Source: JAZLGI01 sp045616225 (GTDB lineage Bacteria; Spirochaetota; Spirochaetia; Sphaerochaetales; Sphaerochaetaceae). Taken from it: a DNA stretch of 5,504 bases. The translations under genes were made by a program, and so were the position numbers. Of this stretch, positions 1 through 5,431 are shown piece by piece. The stretch's first letter is position 1. The number at the start of each line of letters is the position of its first letter. The stretch covers positions 1-5,504 of the forward strand of contig JAZLGI010000091.1 in NCBI GenBank assembly GCA_045616225.1. Reading direction: 5' to 3'. The notes beneath the pieces are model-generated. The model worked only from the letters and a program-made list of their open reading frames with translations. It ran no database searches and was not told the origin of the DNA.

Positions 1-275
1 AATTCATTAACAGCTATTTTTCTGTATTCAGAAGCAGAAGAATCATTAGAAGACAATAAATACATTAACAATTCATCTGAATTATCTTCTTCTGAATTAA
101 GTTCTTTAAGACTAAGAATTTTTGCAAGATAATCTTCTGAAGTTGGATGTTCAAGTGAATCTACTTCTTGTATGGCTTCTTCAAAATTGCCATGTTCATA
201 CAGCTTAATAGAATTTGCCCTGCAAGATACAAGCAAAAATAAAGGGAGAATAAGTATTACAAAGTATTTCTTCAT
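1..275 (-). CDS. Small lipoprotein, N-terminal 91 codons (runs off left edge)
   Basis: I translated this by hand from the ATG at 275-273. It opens MKKYFVILILPLFLLVSC: two lysines, a hydrophobic core, then Cys18 preceded by L-V-S. This is a lipoprotein signal peptide with a relaxed, spirochaete-like lipobox, so the mature protein should be lipidated at Cys18 and membrane-anchored outside the cytoplasm. After the signal, residues about 19-55 contain IKLYEHGNFEEAIQEVDSL and SEDYLAKILSL, which resemble one TPR-type helix pair. The next stretch, about residues 56-85, is rich in Glu, Asp and Ser. The frame stays open to the window edge, so the C-terminus is missing. A strong Shine-Dalgarno sequence sits 7 bases before the ATG, and the gene directly follows rnpB. 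The function is unknown to me. The signal peptide is secure; the TPR resemblance is tentative. Confidence 0.85.
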   Translation of the reverse strand, partial: MKKYFVILILPLFLLVSCRANSIKLYEHGNFEEAIQEVDSLEHPTSEDYLAKILSLKELNSEEDNSDELLMYLLSSNDSSASEYRKIAVNE

Positions 276-282
276 AACAATA

Positions 283-290
283 TCCTCCCT
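283..290 (-). promoter_or_regulatory. Ribosome binding site of the lipoprotein gene
   Basis: On the minus strand AGGGAGGA lies 7 bases before the ATG at 275. This is a near-perfect anti-16S match at good spacing, and it supports that start codon. It lies only about 12 bases beyond the end of the rnpB P1 helix, so it would be on the same transcript unless rnpB is terminated or processed first. Confidence 0.85.
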
Positions 291-302
291 TATAAAAATA
301 AC

Positions 303-626
303 AAGGTTTTCCGTAAGCCGGGTTCTGTTTATGCAATCATCTATCTAGTACTGCAGTCACCTGCAGCATCAAGCGTTCTACCCGCAGGAATAAGGCGGAC
401 AACCAACCTGCTTCTTGAACTTGCTCCTGATGAGGTTTACCTAGCCACATTCATTACTGCCTGTGCGGTGAGCTCTTACCTCGCCATTTCACCCTTACCC
501 AAAGGCGGTTTATTTTCTGTTGCACTCTCTGTAGCCTTTCGACTCCCAGCCGTTAACTGGCATCATTGTCCTATGGAGCCCGGACTTTCCTCTTTTGTTA
601 CCAAAAGCGATTGCTTGTAAAACCTT
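303..626 (-). ncRNA. rnpB: RNase P RNA, bacterial type A
   Basis: This is the catalytic RNA of RNase P, which removes 5' leaders from pre-tRNAs. Conserved blocks, read on the minus strand: GAGGAAAGTCCGGGCTCCAT (5' strand of P4 and after, about 591-572), GAGTGCAACAGAAA (about 527-514), GGGTAAGGGTGAAA (about 500-487), GGTAAGAGCTCACCGC (about 480-465) and ACAGAACCCGGCTTAC (3' strand of P4, about 328-313). Helices I can pair: P1 AAGGTTTT/AAAACCTT (619-626 with 303-310), P2 GCAATC/GATTGC (609-614 with 333-338), and P3 CTTTTG-GTAA-CAAAAG (592-607). A GGT, which by comparison with the E. coli RNA should be the L15 site that binds tRNA 3' CCA, is at 380-382. At about 324 nt it is compact for type A; P3 is a minimal GNRA hairpin and the P9 region is very short. 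The exact ends are inferred from P1 pairing and could shift by a few bases. It starts about 9 bases after the upstream stop codon. Confidence 0.96.
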
Positions 627-635
627 AAAATTCAA

Positions 636-1526
636 TTAATCAAGGCTGAAGTTTCCGCCAACTGCTTCTGCAAATTCGTTTGTATCATCTGCCTCATCAG
701 AATCATCTGATTCCGGAACATCACTAATTACATCCTCACCGGTTGCATTTTCATAATAAAGAACACGGCTGCAATAAGGACAGAACTTAATTTCTTCTTC
801 ATCAAGTTCTTCTTTAAATGTGACTTCTCTTACATCATTTACAAACTGTGCAGGAAGTGTCATGTGACAACCCATACATTCAATTCCATGAATAGGAACA
901 ATTCCTACACCATGCTTATTTCTGATGATTCTCTCAAATTTGCTCATGATTCTGTTTGAGATACCTTCACTCTTTTCATTTATAAGAGCATCACATTCTG
1001 CTTCTTGAGCATTACACTCTTCAAAAAGTACGTTCATTCTGTTTTCTTCTTCACGGACTTCTTCTTCCTGAGCATTAATCATCTCTTCCTGAATTGAAAG
1101 TTTTGTATTTAACTCTTCTGAATAATTGCGTTTGCTGATTAAATTCTTTCTAAGAGCAGCTTCTGTATCCTTATCTACTTCTATCTGTTTAGTAAGAGTA
1201 TCAAATTCACGACTAAGTGTAATTGTTTCCATCTTCTTTTCGTCTGATTCTCTTGTTTCTTCGGCTTCTCTTAGTTTTTCTGAAAGAGATTTAATCTCTT
1301 CTTTGATTTTTTCACTCTTTTCGTGGAGTTCCAGATAACTTGTGTTTGTCTTAAGAAGCAGAGCTTTCTTGTCTTCAAGATCTCTTGGGATTTCTTCTTT
1401 TTTTGCTTCTATCTCAAATTTCTTTGCAACAATGCTCTGAAGCTGATTGAGCTGAACATAAACTTTATTAAGTTCTTTCTCTTCTTCAATGATTTCTACT
1501 GTTTGTACTGCAGCTTTTTTTGCCAT
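636..1526 (-). CDS. Coiled-coil zinc-ribbon protein, CT398-like (C4-type zinc ribbon family)
   Basis: The 296-residue protein has two parts. Residues about 10-195 are almost entirely heptad-like, charged helix rich in Glu and Lys, as expected for a long antiparallel coiled-coil hairpin. Residues about 205-258 form a C4 zinc ribbon, with C217-x2-C220 (in ECMGCHMTLPAQFVN) and C249-x2-C252 (in FCPYCSRVLYY) as the four ligands. This matches the CT398-like family with a C-terminal zf-RING_7-type ribbon, which is common in bacteria, often annotated as nucleic-acid binding, and without an agreed function. There is no signal peptide, so it is probably cytoplasmic. An acidic tail (about 264-285, rich in Asp and Glu) follows the ribbon. 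The start is the ATG at 1526, with AGGAG upstream. The gene is 17 bases after rpoD and just before rnpB, so it is probably cotranscribed with the sigma factor. Family assignment is good; the role is unknown. Confidence 0.9.
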   Translation of the reverse strand: MAKKAAVQTVEIIEEEKELNKVYVQLNQLQSIVAKKFEIEAKKEEIPRDLEDKKALLLKTNTSYLELHEKSEKIKEEIKSLSEKLREAEETRESDEKKMETITLSREFDTLTKQIEVDKDTEAALRKNLISKRNYSEELNTKLSIQEEMINAQEEEVREEENRMNVLFEECNAQEAECDALINEKSEGISNRIMSKFERIIRNKHGVGIVPIHGIECMGCHMTLPAQFVNDVREVTFKEELDEEEIKFCPYCSRVLYYENATGEDVISDVPESDDSDEADDTNEFAEAVGGNFSLD

Positions 1527-1537
1527 CTTTATATTTA

Positions 1538-1542
1538 CTCCT
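1538..1542 (-). promoter_or_regulatory. Ribosome binding site of the zinc-ribbon gene
   Basis: AGGAG on the minus strand, with an 11-base AT-rich spacer to the ATG at 1526. The spacing is longer than the usual 5-9 bases. The motif sits just before the rpoD stop codon in the direction of translation, overlapping its end (stop at 1545-1547), which fits translational coupling to rpoD. Confidence 0.65.
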
Positions 1543-1544
1543 GT

Positions 1545-3563
1545 TTAACTTACAAAATCTTTAAGTTTTTTGGCTCTCTTAGGATGTCTTAATCTTCTGA
1601 GTGCCTTGGCTTCTATTTGTCTGATTCTCTCACGAGTTACTTCAAAATACAACCCAACTTCTTCAAGTGTCAATGAGTATCCGTCATCAAGACCAAAACG
1701 CATCTTCAATACTTCCTGTTCTCTTGGAGGTAGTGTTTCAAGAACTTCATGTAATTGCTCTTGTAACAGTGCAAAAGAAGTTTGTGTTGCAGGATTCTCT
1801 ACATCTTTATCTTCAATGAAATCAGATAATAAAGAATCTTCTTCTTCACCAACCGGTGTTTCCAAGCTAATTGGTTCTCTTGCAACATTCTTTACTGTTT
1901 TGACCTTACTTGCCGGCCATCCCAATTTCTGGGCAATTTCTTCATCTGTAGGTTCTCTGCCCAGTGTCTGCATTAACATTCTGGACTCTCTAACTACTTT
2001 ATTAATCTGCTCTATCATGTGAACAGGAACTCTTATTGTTCTTGCCTGGTCTGAGATACTTCTTGTAATTGCCTGTCTTATCCACCAAGTGGCGTAAGTA
2101 GAGAATTTATATCCTTTTCTGTATTCGAACTTTTCTACAGCTTTGATAAGTCCAATGTTTCCTTCCTGAATCAAATCAAAGAAATGAAGACCTCTGTTTG
2201 TGTATTTCTTTGCAATTGATACTACAAGCCTTAAGTTTGCCTGAATAAGTCTGTCTTTGGCATTCTTGAGCATCTTCATTCCACGTTTGATGTCCATTGC
2301 CTGGGCAAGAATAACTTCACAGTTATCTTCAAACTCAAACTCAATTTTTCTTATACCTCTTACAGCTGTCTGATATTGTGTAATAAGTTCCTTAATTTCT
2401 TCTGCAGAAATGCCAAGTCTCTCTTCTACTTTCTCTTTCTTTGATGTTGTAATCAAATCTCTTGAAAGTTGTCTTACTTCTTTGTCATTTGAAATCTGAA
2501 GCTTGTATTCAAGAACAGCTTTTGTATTCTTAAGTTCATTGATTTCCTGTTCAACTTGAATGAATCTGTCGCTGAACATGTTAATTTCTTCTTGTTGAAG
2601 TTCTATCTGTGAAAGTTTCTTAAGAATAGTAGTTTTTTTCTTTACCAATTCATCACTCTTAAGAACTTCTTCACCACTTGCAAGCTTTGCTTGTTTTAAT
2701 TCGATATAGTTCTTAACTGAGCTTTGAATTTCTTTTAACGGTTCTTTGTAGAAGGTAGAGTAACGTTTCTGTTCTGAAATAAGTTCTTTCTGGTCTTTTG
2801 CATTAAAATCTTCACTGTCTTCGTAATGAGTGTTGAGTTTAACGATAATGTTGGCAAAACAGGTAATCATTATACCTGATTTCTGGATAACATTCTTAAT
2901 TATCAAAGCACCCTGTTCCATTTGCTTTGACAATTCTACCTCTTCATCTGCAGACAGAAGTGTCTCTCTTCCTATTTCTTTAAGATACAGTCTAATTGGG
3001 TCATCTGAATTTGCATCTCCCTTGTCTGTACCCAAAATACTGCTTCTGTGAGAAGCGTGTTCTACGTCATCATCAATGCTTGAAATAGCATCCATCTGAC
3101 CGGTTGCGTTCTCATCAAAGTTTTCCATGATGAAAGTTTTGGTGTATGAAGATTTTTCATCATCATCTTCATCATCCTCGTCTTCATCATCTTCATCTTC
3201 GTCTTCGTCTTCATCTTCTTCAGCTTCTACAGCATCCAAATCTTCATCTGTAGGACCATCTAACAGTGCATCTAAAGAATCTTCATCTGAATCCAAAAGA
3301 TCATCATCTTCTTCCATTTCTTCCATATCATCACTGGAAGGTTCTTCAAATTCATCACTTTCTGACTCGTCTGCTTCAGATATCAAAAGGTTTAGCTTGC
3401 TTAGTTCGTTTTTGAAATATTCAAAATCATCCTCTGAATCTACATGCTGAGCCATGAGGTATTCTTTTAAGTCACTAAGAGTAAACTTGTTTTCATTCTG
3501 AGCCGAATAAATAAGCTTTTGCAGAATTTCTTTTCTGTTGATTACATTCTCATCTTCAACCAT
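1545..3563 (-). CDS. rpoD: RNA polymerase primary sigma factor (sigma-70/RpoD)
   Basis: This is the housekeeping sigma subunit, directing RNA polymerase to -10/-35 promoters. The 672 residues show the full group 1 layout: region 1.1 (about 10-62), a very acidic linker (63-136), region 1.2 (about 187-217, DDPIRLYLKEIGRE), a long non-conserved helical region (about 220-430), region 2 (about 434-505, with NLRLVVSIAKKYTNRGLHFF and the -10-binding YKFSTYATWWIRQAITRSI), region 3 (about 506-585, including finger PVGEEEDSLLSDFIED) and region 4 (about 596-660). The -35 helix is VTRERIRQIEAKALRRLRHP. Catalytically important and DNA-contacting segments all look intact. The linker has 50 acidic residues in 74, including 22 in a row (115-136), which is extreme even for sigma-70. 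The gene starts 9 bases after dnaG, the classical macromolecular synthesis order. Start ATG at 3563 is supported by region 1.1 beginning immediately after it. Confidence 0.98.
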   Translation of the reverse strand: MVEDENVINRKEILQKLIYSAQNENKFTLSDLKEYLMAQHVDSEDDFEYFKNELSKLNLLISEADESESDEFEEPSSDDMEEMEEDDDLLDSDEDSLDALLDGPTDEDLDAVEAEEDEDEDEDEDDEDEDDEDDDEKSSYTKTFIMENFDENATGQMDAISSIDDDVEHASHRSSILGTDKGDANSDDPIRLYLKEIGRETLLSADEEVELSKQMEQGALIIKNVIQKSGIMITCFANIIVKLNTHYEDSEDFNAKDQKELISEQKRYSTFYKEPLKEIQSSVKNYIELKQAKLASGEEVLKSDELVKKKTTILKKLSQIELQQEEINMFSDRFIQVEQEINELKNTKAVLEYKLQISNDKEVRQLSRDLITTSKKEKVEERLGISAEEIKELITQYQTAVRGIRKIEFEFEDNCEVILAQAMDIKRGMKMLKNAKDRLIQANLRLVVSIAKKYTNRGLHFFDLIQEGNIGLIKAVEKFEYRKGYKFSTYATWWIRQAITRSISDQARTIRVPVHMIEQINKVVRESRMLMQTLGREPTDEEIAQKLGWPASKVKTVKNVAREPISLETPVGEEEDSLLSDFIEDKDVENPATQTSFALLQEQLHEVLETLPPREQEVLKMRFGLDDGYSLTLEEVGLYFEVTRERIRQIEAKALRRLRHPKRAKKLKDFVS
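3156..3221 (-). repeat. Low-complexity GAT/GAA codon tract in rpoD
   Basis: A run of 22 codons made only of GAN triplets (mostly GAT, GAA and GAC/GAG variants) encodes residues 115-136 of sigma-70, all Asp or Glu. On the plus strand it reads as repeated tcatc/ttcatc units. The tract is trinucleotide-periodic, so slippage would change length in frame. Related but less pure acidic sequence extends to about 3377. Confidence 0.85.
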
Positions 3564-3572
3564 ATACGCAGT

Positions 3573-5369
3573 TTAATCCCCTGTTAATTCATTCCTCAGT
3601 TCCAATATACGTGAGTCTATTTCTGTTTTTTGAAACAAAAGCTCATCTATATCGTCTAAATTCATATCGTCTGTTCCGGAGTTTTTAATTAAGACAGAAA
3701 TATTTTTTCTTTTTTCTTCCAGTTCCCTCAATTGAATCTGCATTATAGCTTTCTCTAAAGCCGGTTTTGGATTGTCCAAATTAAACATAGGGTTCGTGGC
3801 CGAAGAAAAAACAAGTTCTTTCAGTCCTTCATTTTCTATCATCTGAACAAGTATTTCAAAAGAACTTATATTATCACGTCTGGCATCTTCCAGAACTGTA
3901 TAAAGTATAACTGCTGAAGGATCTGTAAGATTTGTAATTCTAATCCTTCTTGCAAAGTTCTCAAAATACTCTCTGTGGTTAAACAGAATGAGCATTGCAT
4001 TCAAATCTGCCGAAAGTCTCATTAAATTAAAAGTTTGTTTTTTTTGAACTACCGGTTCTGGCTTTCTTTCATTTGAAGATGAATGCAAGTTAATCTCACC
4101 TATTACTTCCTGTTCAGAAATTGAATATCTCTGGGCAAGATATTTGATATACCCCTGACGCTCTATTGGTGACTTGGTAACGTCAAGGTAAGGTCGTACC
4201 TCCTTACAAACAGCAGAAATGCCTTTGGAATCCCGAACATCATACTTAATTTCTGATAAATGTACAAGATAATTAAAGCCATTGTTTATATTTAGGCAAC
4301 TATTACGCAGTGCTTCTTCACCTTGTTCTTCAAGCATTTGTGAAGCATCTTTTGCACTGTCAAACGGTCTAATAACAAAATTTTCAATTTCATTTTTCTG
4401 GAGGATAAGCAAAGCTTTGAAAGTTGCTTCCTGTCCGGCTTTATCTGAGTCAAATAAAAGTGTTACTTTATGGCAGAATCTCTTAATTAATTGACATTGT
4501 TCTTCTGTAAAAGAAGTTCCAAGCGGAGCTGCTGCATAGGTAAGACCTGCCTGATGAAGTGAAATAACATCAAAATTACCTTCGCAGAGAATTAATTCAC
4601 CGTTTTTCTTAATTGTCTCAAGACTTTCATAAAAACCAAATAAGTTGTATCTCTTCTTATATAGCTCTGTTTCAGGTGTATTTATGTATTTAGGTGCATC
4701 TTTATCACCGCTTAAGTCTCTGCCTCCAAAGGCAATACATTCACCCTGCCAATTTCTTATGGGAAACATTACTCTGTTTCTGAAAATGGTAAGGCCAGTC
4801 CATTTTAAAGAAAAAAGACCGCATTCTTTTAAAATTTCATCAGAATAATTTTTGCTTTTAAGGAAGTTGTACAGCCAATCTCTGTTAGCTGGAGCAAATC
4901 CAAGTTTGAATTTTTCTATGGTTTCTCTATTGATTTTTCTCTTTAATATATATTCTAAAGCAGGTTTGCCAGATTCATGATTGGTGAGGAGAAAATTAAA
5001 CATTTTCATTGTTCTGTTGTACAAATCTTGAGTGGCATTTTTCTTTGAAAGTTTAACTTTTTCTGCTTCTGTAGCTTCTTTAAGTTCTACACCGGCTTTC
5101 TTGGCAAGTATTTCAACAGATTCTGAAAAGTTTACATGTTCCATTTCCTGAACTAAAGTAAACATATTCCCGCTCTTACCGCATCCGAAACACTTATACA
5201 ATCCTGTATCATCATGAAGAATCATTGAAGGAGTCTTTTCACCGTGAAGCGGACAGCAACACCAGTTTTCATGTCCTTTGCGTACAAGTCTTGAGTATTG
5301 TGATGCAACATCACTTATTGAGAGACGGGTTTTAATATCTTCTATTGCCTGCTGTGAATATTTGGCCAT
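3573..5369 (-). CDS. dnaG: DNA primase
   Basis: DnaG makes the RNA primers for replication forks and works with the DnaB helicase. Counting from the chosen ATG it has 598 residues, close to the family norm. In order: an N-terminal CHC2 zinc-binding domain with ligands C39-x2-H42-x17-C60-x2-C63 (CPLHGEKTPS, YKCFGCGKSGN); the basic RNA polymerase core with FGGRDLSGDKDAPKYINTPE (about 214-233); a TOPRIM domain with the acidic triad E263 (CEGNFDV), D307 and D309 (LLFDSDKAG); and a helical C-terminus (about 450-598), where the DnaB-interacting region should be. The start at 5369 (MAKYSQQAIEDIK) fits the family N-terminus and has GGAG four bases upstream. An in-frame TTG at 5396 would add nine residues, but it lies in the tail of the upstream hairpin. 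The zinc finger is preceded by two extra cysteines (C37, C38). rpoD follows after 9 bases. Confidence 0.98.
   Translation of the reverse strand: MAKYSQQAIEDIKTRLSISDVASQYSRLVRKGHENWCCCPLHGEKTPSMILHDDTGLYKCFGCGKSGNMFTLVQEMEHVNFSESVEILAKKAGVELKEATEAEKVKLSKKNATQDLYNRTMKMFNFLLTNHESGKPALEYILKRKINRETIEKFKLGFAPANRDWLYNFLKSKNYSDEILKECGLFSLKWTGLTIFRNRVMFPIRNWQGECIAFGGRDLSGDKDAPKYINTPETELYKKRYNLFGFYESLETIKKNGELILCEGNFDVISLHQAGLTYAAAPLGTSFTEEQCQLIKRFCHKVTLLFDSDKAGQEATFKALLILQKNEIENFVIRPFDSAKDASQMLEEQGEEALRNSCLNINNGFNYLVHLSEIKYDVRDSKGISAVCKEVRPYLDVTKSPIERQGYIKYLAQRYSISEQEVIGEINLHSSSNERKPEPVVQKKQTFNLMRLSADLNAMLILFNHREYFENFARRIRITNLTDPSAVILYTVLEDARRDNISSFEILVQMIENEGLKELVFSSATNPMFNLDNPKPALEKAIMQIQLRELEEKRKNISVLIKNSGTDDMNLDDIDELLFQKTEIDSRILELRNELTGD
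3578..3582 (-). promoter_or_regulatory. Putative ribosome binding site of rpoD, inside the end of dnaG
   Basis: AGGGG on the minus strand is the only purine-rich Shine-Dalgarno-like motif near the rpoD start. It lies in the last codons of dnaG, 14 bases before the rpoD ATG at 3563, well beyond the usual spacing. rpoD translation may therefore depend on ribosomes finishing dnaG. This is weak on sequence alone. Confidence 0.4.
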
Positions 5370-5373
5370 TATT

Positions 5374-5377
5374 CTCC
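5374..5377 (-). promoter_or_regulatory. Ribosome binding site of dnaG
   Basis: GGAG on the minus strand, four bases before the ATG at 5369. It favours this start over the TTG at 5396, which has no purine-rich motif at suitable spacing because the hairpin and its tail are there. Confidence 0.6.
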
Positions 5378-5399
5378 AAAGCAACCTTAAAGACAATTA

Positions 5400-5426
5400 A
5401 GGTCTTCCCTTTTTCAAGGAAGACCT
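5400..5426 (-). terminator. Hairpin between tRNA-Tyr and dnaG, terminator or attenuator
   Basis: On the minus strand AGGTCTTCC and GGAAGACCT pair perfectly (9 bp). A T-G and a T-A pair extend this to 11 bp around a 5-base GAAAA loop. The hairpin begins 5 bases after the tRNA discriminator base and is followed by TAATTGTCTTT, T-rich but interrupted. This is the usual place for an intrinsic terminator after a tRNA gene. The imperfect U-tract suggests that some transcripts may read through into dnaG. The plus-strand orientation has no T-tract, so the signal is for minus-strand transcription. Confidence 0.65.
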
Positions 5427-5431
5427 CAAAG

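Noticed and set aside
293..310. T-rich sequence after rnpB P1 as an intrinsic terminator
   Set aside because: The TTGTTATTTTT tract follows the P1 3' strand, but no local GC-rich hairpin precedes it; P1 pairs with bases more than 300 nt away.
635..661. Possible rnpB promoter in the end of the zinc-ribbon gene (TTGGCG at 661-656, ATTAAT at 640-635)
   Set aside because: Each hexamer matches only 4 of 6 consensus bases and the spacer is 15 bases. It is placed well for a start at about 627, but is too weak to list as a feature.
1126..2022. Plus-strand open frames opposite the zinc-ribbon and rpoD genes
   Set aside because: They are low-complexity, hydrophobic or Ser/Leu-rich shadows of strongly conserved minus-strand genes, with no supporting start signals.
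3127..3450. Plus-strand open frame encoding a long polyserine protein
   Set aside because: It is the antisense reading of the GAT/GAA acidic tract of rpoD. It has no ribosome binding site and no family resemblance beyond the repeat.
4282..4848. Plus-strand short open frames opposite dnaG
   Set aside because: The minus strand here encodes the conserved TOPRIM and core domains of primase; the plus-strand frames show no recognisable protein.
5367..5396. TTG start at 5396 giving dnaG nine extra residues
   Set aside because: It lies in the tail of the hairpin, lacks a Shine-Dalgarno sequence and extends beyond the usual DnaG N-terminus. The ATG at 5369 has GGAG and the family start.
5400..5426. 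Inverted repeat as an operator or mobile element end
   Set aside because: Position right after a tRNA and a T-rich tail on one side only fit a transcription terminator better. No second copy or integrase is present in the window.
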